A stretch of 64,000 bases of DNA from Streptosporangium becharense (GCF_014204985.1 NZ_JACHMP010000001.1:806001-870000); one strand, 5' to 3'; counted from the first letter of the stretch, positions 8,908-17,887 are shown. A program made the numbers and translations. The notes: generated by a model from the sequence alone, not told the origin.

Positions 8908-8983
8908 ACCTCACAGTTACCATCCTCAAGATGTGAGTCAACCCCTGTCGCGGGGCGGGCGTGATTCCTTATCCTGCGTGGCG
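8908..8983. promoter_or_regulatory. Divergent promoter region of the ligase / oxoamine synthase locus
   Basis: An inverted repeat ctcaca...tgtgag (8910-8915 and 8932-8937) lies near the ligase start. A TATCCT box at 8970-8975, about 8 bp before the ATG at 8984 and without any SD, points to a leaderless transcript for the oxoamine synthase. No good -35 box is visible. Confidence 0.45.
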
Positions 8984-10303
8984 ATGGGCATCAGAATTCT
9001 GCGTGAAGAGGCCGAGGCGTTTCGGCGCGCCGCCGGAGGCGTGACCGTGTTCGAGCCGCGCCACCGAACGCGCGGGGACGTGTTCGCGGGCAAGTACCTC
9101 GACGTCCCCGGCGGCCGGGCGATCGACCTCTCCGGGCTGGACTACCTCGCTCTGGGCTCGGATCCGCAGGTCAAACGGGTGATGGCCGAAAGCCTCGAAC
9201 GCCATGACTGCGGAATCCCGGGAAGCGAGGCCATTATCCAGACCGGCCAGTCGCATCTTCTGGAGCAGGAACTGGCCCGTTTCCATCTCGGGTGCGGAAC
9301 GGCGATCACCTTCAGCTCCGGGTATTCCACCAACTTCTCGTTGATGGAGGCCCTGGGCCTGCGGACGAACAGTCATTTCATTCGCATGCATCGGGACGCC
9401 TTTCCCGTGCCCGCGACCGAACCCGCACCCACGATCTTCTTCATGGACGGCGACCTGCATTTCTCCGCACGGCACGGTATTCGTTTCGCCTCCCGGCTGA
9501 ACGAGGGGGCGTGCGTGGCCCACACCTATCGGACGGGCGACATCGGCCATCTGGCGGCCCTCCTGCGGCGGTCGATGGACTCCCACGGCGACCGCGCCGT
9601 ACGGGTCATCCTCACCGACACCCTGGAGTCCGCCACCGGCCGCGAGTTCGACATGGCCGAGCTGTGCCGCCTGGCGGAGGAGTGGGACTGCCTGGTCTAC
9701 GCGGACGAGGCGCACGCGGTCGGCGTCCTCGGCCCCCGGGGACGCGGCGTCACCGCCAAGGTGGCGGACTTCGAGCGTTACCGCGACCGGCTGGTGATCA
9801 TGGGGACGCTGACCAAGGTGTTCTGCCAGCCGGGCGGGTACGCGGCGGTCGGCGACCCCGGGCTGGCGACGCTGCTGAAGTTCTGCAGCCCCCAGCATGT
9901 CTTCTCCGCTCCCGTCCCGCCCTGGATCGCGGCGGCGACGGTCCGGCTGATCGGGATGGTGGCCGGCGAGTACGGGGAGACCCGCCGCGAACGGCTGCGC
10001 GCCGTCGCGCGGCATGCCCGCCTGCGTCTCGCCGAGACCGGGTTCGACCTGGTGGGCGACGTCACGGCGGACACGCCCATCGTCGCGATCCCGTTGCGCG
10101 TTCCCCGCCTGGGCGGTCGGGTGCTGGAGTTCCTGCGCCGGGAGGGGTTCGTCGTGTCCGTCTTCCAGAAGCCCCTGATGCCGGCCGGGCGGGAGGTGCT
10201 GAGGCTGGCGGTGCGCGCCGACCTCGAGATGGAGGAGGTGGAGGGACTCGTCCAGGCGCTGGTCCGGTGCCGCGAGGCGCTGCCCTTCACCGGGAGCGGC
10301 TGA
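8984..10303 (+). CDS. Alpha-oxoamine synthase (8-amino-7-oxononanoate synthase family)
   Basis: A 439-residue PLP enzyme of fold type I. The family joins an amino acid to an acyl-CoA with loss of CO2, giving an alpha-aminoketone. The PLP-pyridine aspartate is D241 in the DEAHAVGVLG motif, and the Schiff-base lysine is K278 in GTLTK, followed by PGGY. The C-terminal small domain has the usual RLAVRADLEMEEV. The N-terminal part carries a C-G-I-P-G-S-E motif (residues 76-82) close to the cognate motif of AONS/KBL/SPT enzymes. There are no biotin genes nearby. The context of two ATP-grasp-like ligases argues for a secondary metabolite rather than biotin. It appears leaderless from the ATG. Confidence 0.85.
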   Translation: MGIRILREEAEAFRRAAGGVTVFEPRHRTRGDVFAGKYLDVPGGRAIDLSGLDYLALGSDPQVKRVMAESLERHDCGIPGSEAIIQTGQSHLLEQELARFHLGCGTAITFSSGYSTNFSLMEALGLRTNSHFIRMHRDAFPVPATEPAPTIFFMDGDLHFSARHGIRFASRLNEGACVAHTYRTGDIGHLAALLRRSMDSHGDRAVRVILTDTLESATGREFDMAELCRLAEEWDCLVYADEAHAVGVLGPRGRGVTAKVADFERYRDRLVIMGTLTKVFCQPGGYAAVGDPGLATLLKFCSPQHVFSAPVPPWIAAATVRLIGMVAGEYGETRRERLRAVARHARLRLAETGFDLVGDVTADTPIVAIPLRVPRLGGRVLEFLRREGFVVSVFQKPLMPAGREVLRLAVRADLEMEEVEGLVQALVRCREALPFTGSG

Positions 10304-10449
10304 CCTGCCGGGTTTCCCCGGTCCGGCGGACACGCCCCTGCGGCAAATTTCACACCAAATGCACCTTTTATCCAGGTATTGCCTTGAGGCGACCTGGACT
10401 TTAATGCTGGAAATCACTGGAATTCAGCGGAGACTGGTGGAACTCCTGT

Positions 10450-10455
10450 TACGCT
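10450..10455 (+). promoter_or_regulatory. -10 box for the nuclease-helicase operon, leaderless start
   Basis: A tacgct hexamer lies 7 bp before the GTG at 10463 and no Shine-Dalgarno is present, so transcription probably starts at or next to the start codon. The 159-bp gap upstream is locally AT-rich; I see no convincing -35 box. Confidence 0.4.
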
Positions 10456-10462
10456 CCGGGCC

Positions 10463-11239
10463 GTGAGTGATTCACTGGACGCGCTGGAACGGCGGATAGC
10501 CGAGCTGCGCGCGGAGGTGCGGCGGGCCGTCGCGGCGCGGGAGAACGCGCTCGCCCGCTCCCTCCGCGGCGACCTGCGCCGCGCCGAGCAGGCGTGGGAC
10601 GCCGCGGTCACCGCCGAAGCGCCGCCGCGTCCGCGGGAGGCCGAGGTCTCGCTGATGCCCATCAGGGAGCAGGTCCACCAGGCGCTCGCCCTGCTGGGCG
10701 TGCCCACCTCGGCCAAGCTGGTCGTGGCGGTGAACGCCGCGTTCTTCGCCCGCGAGTTGCGCGGCTCCCAGCTCACCAGCCTCCGGCGCGACGAGGAGCG
10801 GTCCTTCCGGAGCGACCCCTACGCCAGGCCGTACTACCTGTGCGCCGCCCTGACCGACCGCCTCTCCCCCGCCCGCGGGCTGCTCGCCGACAGCACGTGG
10901 CCGACGGAGCTGCGGGTGCTGGGGCCGCTCAGCCCGCGCGTGCACTTCCTCACCTCCACGATGCGCATCGCCGAACACCTGACCCGGCTGGCGGAGCCTC
11001 CCGCGGGGGCGGTGCGCCTGCTGTCGCGGATGGCGCAGAACATCCCGGGCGCCGCCGCGGGTTTCGCCCCGGCCGACCCGGTGATCGCGCTCCGCGCGGC
11101 CGGCGCCGAACTGGAGGTGCACCGGGCCGCCGACGCCGCCCAGCGGTCCGAGGTCGCGGCGCGCGCGGCGAGACAACTGTCGGACGTGGAGCGCCTGTTC
11201 GGCGTCACCGCGATGAACACCCTGAGGGGGGCCTGTTGA
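10463..11239 (+). CDS. Unknown protein with N-terminal coiled coil, first gene of nuclease-helicase operon
   Basis: 258 residues, family not recognised. Residues 1-60 are charged heptad-rich helix (LERRIAELRAEVRRAV and onwards), likely a coiled coil. Residues 70-160 contain a helical segment followed by LTSLRRDEERSF, RPYYLCAALT and TELRVLGPLSPR, which could be a winged-helix-like fold. The C-terminal third is Ala-rich helical. It is the promoter-proximal gene of four on this strand, 28 bp before the nuclease gene. A role as regulator or as a DNA- or partner-binding subunit of the complex is guesswork from position. Confidence 0.7.
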   Translation: MSDSLDALERRIAELRAEVRRAVAARENALARSLRGDLRRAEQAWDAAVTAEAPPRPREAEVSLMPIREQVHQALALLGVPTSAKLVVAVNAAFFARELRGSQLTSLRRDEERSFRSDPYARPYYLCAALTDRLSPARGLLADSTWPTELRVLGPLSPRVHFLTSTMRIAEHLTRLAEPPAGAVRLLSRMAQNIPGAAAGFAPADPVIALRAAGAELEVHRAADAAQRSEVAARAARQLSDVERLFGVTAMNTLRGAC

Positions 11240-11267
11240 AGATCGGGCGGGACGAGGGAGCCGGTCC

Positions 11268-12395
11268 GTGAACCGCCTCCAGGAGCGGGCCTTCCTGAAC
11301 AGGTTGGAGGAGCTGCGCGGGCCGGTGCCGGCACGTCCGCACGACGCGCGGGCCATCGCGGCGCTGGCCGCCAACCCCGGCTGCGCCCGCCGCTCCGTGA
11401 TGGACGCCGCGGGGATCGACAAGGACCGCACGGCCAGGCATGTGGGCTTCCCCGCCCCCTTCGGCCAGTCGCAGTTCGCCATCACCCGCGGGAACGGGTT
11501 CGAGGCGCTGGTCAAGGAGAACGGCTGCGCCGAACTGCTGCGCGTCCTGCGCGAGCTGCTCGGGCTGCCCATTCCCCAGGTCGGCTACCGGGACGTGGAG
11601 AGCGTCGGCTCCCACCTGCGTCACTCCCACACCCGGGCACTGATCGACCACGCGGCGCGCGAGGAGGAGGGCACGGCGGTCTTCTACGACCACCCGCTGT
11701 TCAGCCTGGAGATCGCCGGGCACACGTCCTACCTGGAGCCGGACGTGGTGGCCTTCCAGGTCGGCGGGCGCTTCCACATCGTGGAGATCAAGTCGTTCGC
11801 CCTGGTCGACGGCCAGGCCGAACCGGAGAAGGTCGCGGCGGCGGCCCGGCAGGCGGCGGTGTACGTGCTGGCGCTGCGCACGCTCCTGGCCGACCTGGGG
11901 CACGATCCGGAGCGCGTCTCGCACGACGTGGTCCTCATCTGCCCGGAGAACTTCGCCAACCGCCCGGCCGGGGCGCTGGTCGACGTGCGCAAGCAGCTGG
12001 CGGTCCTCACCCGGCAGCTCACCCGGATGACCCGGGTGGAACACCTGCTCTCGGGCCTGCCCGAGGGCCTCACCTTCGACCTGGCCCCCGGCGAGGACGG
12101 GACGCCGACCCGTTCGGCGGAGGAACTGGCCGAGGCGCTGCGCCGGGTGCCGGCCCGCTACGCCCCCGACTGCCTGGCGACGTGTGACATGTGCATGTTC
12201 TGCCGCGACGAGGCCCGCGGGTGCGGCTCCACCGAGCTGCTCGGCCGCCAGGTCCGCGACCAGCTGGGCGGGGTCTCACGGGTGAGCGAGGCGCTGGGCC
12301 TGGCCGAGGGCACGCTGGAGCCGGCCGAGGGCCAGGAGGAGATCGCCGAGCTGCTGCGGCTGGCGAACCGGCTGCGTGAGGAGTCACTGCGGTGA
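11268..12395 (+). CDS. RecB/Cas4-like PD-(D/E)XK nuclease with C-terminal cysteine cluster
   Basis: 375 residues. The nuclease motif is complete: EPD (157-159), a strand with EIK (173-175) and a following QAAVY helix (Q195, Y199), the hallmark of RecB-family enzymes including Cas4, AddB and Dna2. Cysteines C302, C306, C309, C312 and C319, plus C39 near the N-terminus, match the pattern of one upstream and a group of downstream Cys that hold a 4Fe-4S cluster in Cas4/AddB/Dna2. The SD gagggag lies 8 nt before the GTG. It is followed 34 bp later by the next operon gene. A single-strand DNA end-processing activity with the helicase encoded downstream is inferred. Confidence 0.8.
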   Translation: MNRLQERAFLNRLEELRGPVPARPHDARAIAALAANPGCARRSVMDAAGIDKDRTARHVGFPAPFGQSQFAITRGNGFEALVKENGCAELLRVLRELLGLPIPQVGYRDVESVGSHLRHSHTRALIDHAAREEEGTAVFYDHPLFSLEIAGHTSYLEPDVVAFQVGGRFHIVEIKSFALVDGQAEPEKVAAAARQAAVYVLALRTLLADLGHDPERVSHDVVLICPENFANRPAGALVDVRKQLAVLTRQLTRMTRVEHLLSGLPEGLTFDLAPGEDGTPTRSAEELAEALRRVPARYAPDCLATCDMCMFCRDEARGCGSTELLGRQVRDQLGGVSRVSEALGLAEGTLEPAEGQEEIAELLRLANRLREESLR

Positions 12396-12429
12396 CCGCC
12401 GTCCGGCGCGGGCCGGTGGAGGAGGCGCC

Positions 12430-13896
12430 GTGAGCACGTTGACGGCCCTGGCACGGCTGCGGGCCGCCCGGGACGGCGTGGCGCAGCGGATCACCACGGT
12501 CCGGCACTGTCACATCGCCGACCGGCCGATGGTCCTCGTCCCGCTCAGGCTCGCGGGTGAGAGCGCGGCGCCGCTGGCCGCGATGGTGGGCACCGATCCA
12601 GACCACCCGCGGCTGCTCGTCGTCCCCCAGCCGCGCAACCGCGACCTGCGCTTCGCCTTCGCCGCCGGGCTGGCCGAGGTGCTGCTGCCCTACGTCGAGG
12701 GGTTCCAGAAGACCACCGAGACGGTCGAGCGCCGCGGCGGCGAGCCGTACGAGCGGTGCCTGGACGCGCCGCAGATCATCGTGCCGAACCGCCCGGCGGC
12801 CTCGTTCACCGGGCTGCTCGGGCGCTCCACCCGGTTCCGGCGGGCCGACGGCCCCTACCCGGTGCACCCGTCGGTGCCCGTGCTCGGCCGGTGGCTGACC
12901 TACTTCGCCGACCGGTCGCACCAGCCGGGCTCCTGCCTGCTGCTGACCGCCACCGAGGCGCTGGCCCAGCACTGGGCGACCGGGCAGAGCGGGCTGGAGG
13001 ACTCCAACCTGGCGGCGCTGATGGGCTGGATCGACCCGCCGGTCGGGATGTCCGGGCCGCAGGCCGCCGAGGAGGCGGAGGATCCGCTGCTCTGGCCGCC
13101 GGCCGGGCCCACCACCGACCCGGGTTTCGACAACGAGGTGCTGGCCCCCGCCATCGCCGCGTACGAGGAGGCGCCGACCGAACGCGCCGTCGAGCGGATC
13201 GCCCAGGCGCTGCGCACCCAGCTCGACCCGACCTGGCGGCTGATGTGGCGGGCGGTCGGCCTGCTGCGGCGCCTGCCCGAGGGGGAACGGGTCAAGGACC
13301 GCTGGGAGGCCGACCGCGGATCGTTCACCCGGTTCGTCGAACGGATCGCCGAGGGCGGGCCGCCCCAGGCGCGCCGGGACGGCGCGGTCGGCGCCGCCGC
13401 GCGGCTGGCCGGGATGGAACGGGCCCAGGCGAGCTACGACGTGCAGCGGGCCTACGACGATCCACTGATCATGGCCGAGTACCGGCTGAGCGGCGAGGCC
13501 TTCGCCGGGACGGTCACGTACGCCGACCCCGAGCACACCGAGGGCGAGGGCCGCTCCCGCAAGCTGCGTCCCCTGGTCACGGTCGAGACCGCAGACCCGG
13601 TGCGGCTGATGCCCGGCACCACGGTCGGCAGCCCCGACCGGCGCGGCCACGCCGCCGAGATCGTCGAGATCTCCGGCGGGGAGATCGTATTGAAGATCGT
13701 CAAGGGGATGGGGCGGAGCAAGACCCCGGCGCCGGGGTCGGTCCCCGGGCCGGGCGAGCAGGTCTGCTACACCTCGCTGACGGACGACTTCCAGTCGTCG
13801 GCGGCGCTCCCCGACCCCGAGCAGACGCCGTGGACCCACGGCGGCCCGCCGCAGGAGTACGTGGCCGACGACGACGCGCAGGAGGAATGGTCATGA
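12430..13896 (+). CDS. Large unknown protein, possible beta-barrel/adaptor of nuclease-helicase system
   Basis: 488 residues, no family recognised. The start is GTG, 4 nt after a ggaggagg SD; an earlier in-frame GTG lacks this. The N-terminal half is mixed alpha/beta with PLRLAGE, LLVVPQPRNRDLRFAFAAG and IIVPNRPAASF stretches. The C-terminal region (about 390-470) is beta-rich with PGTTVGSPDRRGHAAEIVEIS and a V-C-Y-T-S-L-T-D-D end. This is reminiscent of the beta-barrel (1B) insert that precedes the helicase core in Upf1/Dna2 proteins. It overlaps the helicase gene by 4 bp (ATGA), so the two products are probably made in equal amounts and act together. Confidence 0.65.
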   Translation: MSTLTALARLRAARDGVAQRITTVRHCHIADRPMVLVPLRLAGESAAPLAAMVGTDPDHPRLLVVPQPRNRDLRFAFAAGLAEVLLPYVEGFQKTTETVERRGGEPYERCLDAPQIIVPNRPAASFTGLLGRSTRFRRADGPYPVHPSVPVLGRWLTYFADRSHQPGSCLLLTATEALAQHWATGQSGLEDSNLAALMGWIDPPVGMSGPQAAEEAEDPLLWPPAGPTTDPGFDNEVLAPAIAAYEEAPTERAVERIAQALRTQLDPTWRLMWRAVGLLRRLPEGERVKDRWEADRGSFTRFVERIAEGGPPQARRDGAVGAAARLAGMERAQASYDVQRAYDDPLIMAEYRLSGEAFAGTVTYADPEHTEGEGRSRKLRPLVTVETADPVRLMPGTTVGSPDRRGHAAEIVEISGGEIVLKIVKGMGRSKTPAPGSVPGPGEQVCYTSLTDDFQSSAALPDPEQTPWTHGGPPQEYVADDDAQEEWS

Positions 13897-15239
13897 GCCC
13901 TCACCGGGCGGCGGAGCACGCGGCGGGCCGCGGCGGGAGCGGCGTGACACCCCAGTGGGAGGCCGCGGCCGTGGTCGAGGCGGTCCTGGCCGACCTGCCC
14001 CGGCATCGCGGCGTGGTCGTCGACTCGCCCCCCGGCGCGGGCAAGTCCACCCTGGTGGTCAGGGCGGCCGGGCACATCGCCCGGACCGGCGAGCCGCTGA
14101 TGATCGTCGCGCAGACGAACGAGCAGGTCGACGACCTGGTCGACCGGCTCGCGGTCGAACACCCCGACCTGACGATCGGCCGTCTGTCGGCCGGCGGCTA
14201 CATCACGCCGGGCCGCGTCCTCGCCCACCCGAACGTCTCCGTGGCGGGCAAGCTGCCCGACCTGGGCGACCCGGCCGTGGTGATCGCCACCGCCGACAAG
14301 TGGGCCTGGGTCGGCGACCGGACCTGGCCGTGGGCGATCGTCGACGAGGCGTACCAGATGCGCTCGGACAAGCTGCTGCGCATCGCCTCGCTCTTCGAGC
14401 GGGCGCTGTTCGTGGGCGATCCCGGCCAGCTCGACCCGTTCTCGATCGTGGACGGCGACCGCTGGGCGGGTCTGTCGTGGGACCCGGTGCAGAGCGCGGT
14501 CTCGGTGCTGCTGCGGCACAACCCCGACCTGCCGGTGCACCGGCTGCCGGTCTCCTGGCGGCTGCCCGCGTCGGCGGCGCCGGTGGTCTCCGAGGCGTTC
14601 TACCCGTTCACCGGGTTCCGCGCGGGGACGGGCCACGCCGACCGGTCGCTGGAGCTCACCGTGGACGGCATGCGCACCTCCTACGACCGGGCGCTGGAGG
14701 AGGCCGCCGCGTCGGGTTGGGCCCTGTACGAGCTGCCGAGCCGGCACACGGTGCGGACGGACGCCGAAGCCGTCCAGGCGACGGCGGTGCTGGCGGTGCG
14801 GCTGCTGCAGCGGGGGCCGGTCGCGCACTCCGAGCGCGGCAGCCACCGGGTCACGGCCGACCGGATCGCCATCGGGGCCGCCCACCGCGACCAGGTCGCC
14901 GCGATCCGCGCCGCCGGGGTGCCGGAGGAGATCACGGTGGACACCGCCAACCGCCTGCAGGGCCGGGAGTACGACGTGACGTTCGTGCTGCACCCGCTCT
15001 CCGGGCGGCGCGACGCCACCGCGTTCCACCTGGAGTCGGGACGGCTGTGCGTGCTCACCTCGCGGCACCGCCACGCCTGCGTGGTGGTCGCCAGGGCGGG
15101 GATCCCCGAGCTGCTCGACTCCCACCCCTCCGCCGAGCCGGTCCCGCTCGGCGTGCCGGTGAAGTTCCCCGACGGGTGGGAGGCCAACCAGGCGGTGCTG
15201 GCACACCTCTCCAAGCACCGGGTGACCCCCGCCGGTTAG
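13893..15239 (+). CDS. SF1 (Upf1/Dna2-like) DNA/RNA helicase
   Basis: 448 residues. Walker A is SPPGAGKST (45-53), Walker B is VDEAY (150-154), motif III is VGDPGQLDPF (174-183), motif V is VDTANRLQGREYD (349-361) and motif VI is TSRHRHACVVVAR (389-401). The VDT-LQGREYD form is that of SF1B/Upf1-like helicases rather than UvrD/Rep. The protein is only the motor core, with no N-terminal barrel or nuclease domain; those appear to be encoded by the two preceding genes. ATG 13893 is chosen because aggagga sits 7 nt before it; ATG 13887 would be too close. Confidence 0.85.
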   Translation: MSPHRAAEHAAGRGGSGVTPQWEAAAVVEAVLADLPRHRGVVVDSPPGAGKSTLVVRAAGHIARTGEPLMIVAQTNEQVDDLVDRLAVEHPDLTIGRLSAGGYITPGRVLAHPNVSVAGKLPDLGDPAVVIATADKWAWVGDRTWPWAIVDEAYQMRSDKLLRIASLFERALFVGDPGQLDPFSIVDGDRWAGLSWDPVQSAVSVLLRHNPDLPVHRLPVSWRLPASAAPVVSEAFYPFTGFRAGTGHADRSLELTVDGMRTSYDRALEEAAASGWALYELPSRHTVRTDAEAVQATAVLAVRLLQRGPVAHSERGSHRVTADRIAIGAAHRDQVAAIRAAGVPEEITVDTANRLQGREYDVTFVLHPLSGRRDATAFHLESGRLCVLTSRHRHACVVVARAGIPELLDSHPSAEPVPLGVPVKFPDGWEANQAVLAHLSKHRVTPAG

Positions 15240-15371
15240 CCGCGCGGGCGGTCGCGCTCCATCGGGCACGACGGCCACGGCCGGCGGGGACGGCACGAGC
15301 CGCGCGGACGGTGATCGTGAGGCCGTGCGCGGGCGGCGGGTGCGGCGGCCTCGCTCAATGCGTGTACGCGC

Positions 15372-16229
15372 TCAGTGCGTGTGGTGAGGCGCCCGCAGGC
15401 CGGGGTTGGCGCGGATCCGGGCGATGCGCTCGCGGCTCTCCTCGTCGAGCGGCGTGTAGACCACCATCCTCGTCTCGGGCGGCGACGTCAGCGTCATGCT
15501 CGTCGAGGTGGTGCGCACCTGGCCGATGGCGAAATGCTGGAAGATCTTCATGCGGCTGCCGGGCCTGGCCACGTCGTGGGCGGCCCACAGGCTCGCGAAC
15601 TCAGGGCTGGCCGCCGACAGCGCGCGGATGAACTCGGTCCAGGCGGGCTCCCCCAGGTGCCGCCCGAACCCCGCCCGCAGGGTGGCGACCATCTGGCGTA
15701 TCTCCTCCTCGCGGTTGACCACCGGATTGCAGCACTCCCGGGCGAGGAGGATCTGCCAGAGCGCGTTGCGGGCGTGCGGCGGGCCGCCGGTCATGTCGGG
15801 CAACAGCAGCCCGTAGGTCTCGTTCCAGGCCAGCAGGTCGTAGCGGGCGTTGTAGACGGCCGCGGGGAGCGGGTCGAGCTGGTCGAGGACGATCCGGGTC
15901 TCCGGCTCCAGCCGCTCGCCGGCCTCCGGCTCGGACACGGCCGGCACGTCGGCGAGCCGGTAGAGGTGCTCGCGCTCGGCCCGGTCGAGCCCGAGCGTGC
16001 GGGCGACGGCGTCGAGCACCTGCACGCTGGCGTTGATCGGCCGCCCTTGTTCGAGCCAGGTGTACCAGGTGACACCGACCCCGGCGAGCAGGGCCACCTC
16101 CTCGCGGCGGAGACCGGGGGTGCGCCGGCGCAGCCCGGCGGGCAGTCCGACGGCCTCGGGGGTGATGCGGTCACGGCGGCTGCGCAGGAAGGCCGCGAGC
16201 TCGGCGCGGCGGGTTCGCCCCTTGGTCAC
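15372..16229 (-). CDS. XRE-family regulator with MmyB-like ligand domain
   Basis: 285 residues. The N-terminal helix-turn-helix (about 20-80) has the family's RRTPGLRREEVALLAGV and TWYTWLEQGR motifs. The C-terminal MmyB/MltR-type domain contains NARYDLLAWN and FIRALSAASPEFASLW, and ends with a P-L-D-E-E-S motif. GTG 16229 is preferred over GTG 16235 because ggggga lies 6 nt upstream of it. The gene is divergent from the MFS transporter 108 bp away, which it probably controls. Confidence 0.88.
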   Translation of the reverse strand: MTKGRTRRAELAAFLRSRRDRITPEAVGLPAGLRRRTPGLRREEVALLAGVGVTWYTWLEQGRPINASVQVLDAVARTLGLDRAEREHLYRLADVPAVSEPEAGERLEPETRIVLDQLDPLPAAVYNARYDLLAWNETYGLLLPDMTGGPPHARNALWQILLARECCNPVVNREEEIRQMVATLRAGFGRHLGEPAWTEFIRALSAASPEFASLWAAHDVARPGSRMKIFQHFAIGQVRTTSTSMTLTSPPETRMVVYTPLDEESRERIARIRANPGLRAPHHTH

Positions 16230-16337
16230 GGTCACTCCCCCATGGTGGCCGACGGGCGGACGGCGTGCCAGGTGCTGCCGGTACCAGGATCGGCAGGCTC
16301 TCACTACCGGTGCCGGCCCGGCCGCAGAGTCTTCGCC

Positions 16338-17699
16338 ATGCCCCTGACATCCACTCCCACTCCGGCCGTCCGCACCCCGTGGCTGCTTACGGTCGTCCTC
16401 GTCGGCCAGTTCATGGCCGTTCTGGACGTCTCCATCGTCAACGTCGCCGCACCCGTCATCCGTTCCGACCTGGACGCGTCCGGCTCCGACCTGCAGATGG
16501 TCGTCTCCGGTTACACCGTGGTCTACGCGATGCTGCTGGTCACCGGCGCCCGTCTGGGCGGGCGTCACGGCGGGCGGACGCTGTTCCTGTACGGGCTGGC
16601 GGGTTTCACCGCCGCGTCGCTCGCGTGCGGGCTGGCCGCCTCCGCCGGGCAGCTCATCGCCTTCCGTCTCCTCCAGGGGGCGGGAGCCGCCCTGATGGTG
16701 CCGCAGGTGCTGAGCATGATCCAGACGAACTTCGAGGGCGCCGCGCGCTCGCGCGCGCTCGGCCGGTACGCCGCGGTCCTCTCCGTGGCCGCGGTGACCG
16801 GCCAGGTGCTGGGCGGCGTGCTGGTCTCGGCCGACCTGTTCGGCGCGGCGTGGCGGCCGGTGTTCCTGGTGAACGTGCCGATCGGGCTCGGGCTGTTCGC
16901 GCTGGGTGCGCGGGCGCTGCCCGCGGGCGGCCCGGTCCGTCACCGGCCCGTGGACCTGCCCGGTCTGGTGACGCTCTCCCTGGCGGTCGGCCTCCTGGTG
17001 GTGCCGCTGGTGCTGGGGCACGAGCGTGGCTGGCCGCTGTGGGGGTGGGTCGCCATGGCGGCGAGTGCCGGACTCGCCGTGGTCTTCGTGCTGGTCGAGC
17101 GCAGGGCCGCCGCGCCGCTGGTGCCGGCGCGCGTGCTCCGGGCTCCGGGCGCCGTCCACGCCGCCGCGGTGGTCTTCGGGGCGATGGCCACCTACGGCGG
17201 TTTCCTGTTCGCCCTCGCCCTGCACCTGCAGGGTGTCCTGGGCGAAAGCCCGCCGGCGGCGGGGCTGGCCTTCGTACCCGCGGCCGCGGGTTTCGCCGCC
17301 GCGGGCATCGGCTGGCGGCGGGTTCCCGGGCATCCGCACCGCTTCATGATCATCTTTTCTTGTGTCGTGGCCGCGCTCGGCTACCTGATGCTGGGGGCGG
17401 CGCTGGGCGGCGGGCACGACCGGCCGCTGCTGGCGGCGGCCCTGGCCGTGATGGGCGCGGGCCTTGGCGGGGCGTTCAGCCCGGCGCTGGCGATGGGACT
17501 CGCCCGCACCGCCCCCGAGGACGCGGCGGACGCGAGTGGGTTGTTCGCGATGGTGAACCAGCTCGGCCACGTCGTGGGGGTGGCCGTGTTCGGGTCGCTC
17601 TACCTGGGCACCGGTTCGATCACGGGCACCGGGACGGCGCTGGCGGTGACGGTCGCGGCCGCCGGGGTGTGCGCGCTGCCGCTGCTGCGGCACCGGTGA
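16338..17699 (+). CDS. MFS drug/proton antiporter (DHA2-like)
   Basis: 453 residues, hydrophobic, about 14 membrane segments, inner membrane. The first helix carries the FMAVLDVSIVNVA motif of DHA2 exporters, followed by GARLGGRHGGR (motif A position) and RLLQGAGAALM (motif B/C region). It is shorter than EmrB/QacA proteins and ends abruptly after the last helix. It is divergent from the XRE/MmyB regulator; export of a compound that this regulator senses is inferred. No SD is obvious at the ATG. Confidence 0.85.
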   Translation: MPLTSTPTPAVRTPWLLTVVLVGQFMAVLDVSIVNVAAPVIRSDLDASGSDLQMVVSGYTVVYAMLLVTGARLGGRHGGRTLFLYGLAGFTAASLACGLAASAGQLIAFRLLQGAGAALMVPQVLSMIQTNFEGAARSRALGRYAAVLSVAAVTGQVLGGVLVSADLFGAAWRPVFLVNVPIGLGLFALGARALPAGGPVRHRPVDLPGLVTLSLAVGLLVVPLVLGHERGWPLWGWVAMAASAGLAVVFVLVERRAAAPLVPARVLRAPGAVHAAAVVFGAMATYGGFLFALALHLQGVLGESPPAAGLAFVPAAAGFAAAGIGWRRVPGHPHRFMIIFSCVVAALGYLMLGAALGGGHDRPLLAAALAVMGAGLGGAFSPALAMGLARTAPEDAADASGLFAMVNQLGHVVGVAVFGSLYLGTGSITGTGTALAVTVAAAGVCALPLLRHR

Positions 17700-17887
17700 G
17701 CCCACCGGTGGGCCCGCCACCGCGCCGTCGTCGGCCGCGGCCTGTCCGAGACGGAGAGGCCCACCCGCCCACCGGACCGGAGGGGCCCACCGGGGCGGAG
17801 GGGCCCACCAGGGCGGGGAGGCCCTGGGCGATATGGCCCTCCCGGACCGGCATGGCCCCGCCCGGGACGGCCGATCCCCCGCCCGGG
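17700..17887. other. Convergent intergenic region with palindrome and short repeats
   Basis: It begins with a 14-bp perfect palindrome (17700-17713) directly after the MFS stop, then holds three imperfect copies of a gagg(gg)cccacc motif between about 17755 and 17815. It is probably termination sequence for the converging genes; I see no gene in it. Confidence 0.4.
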
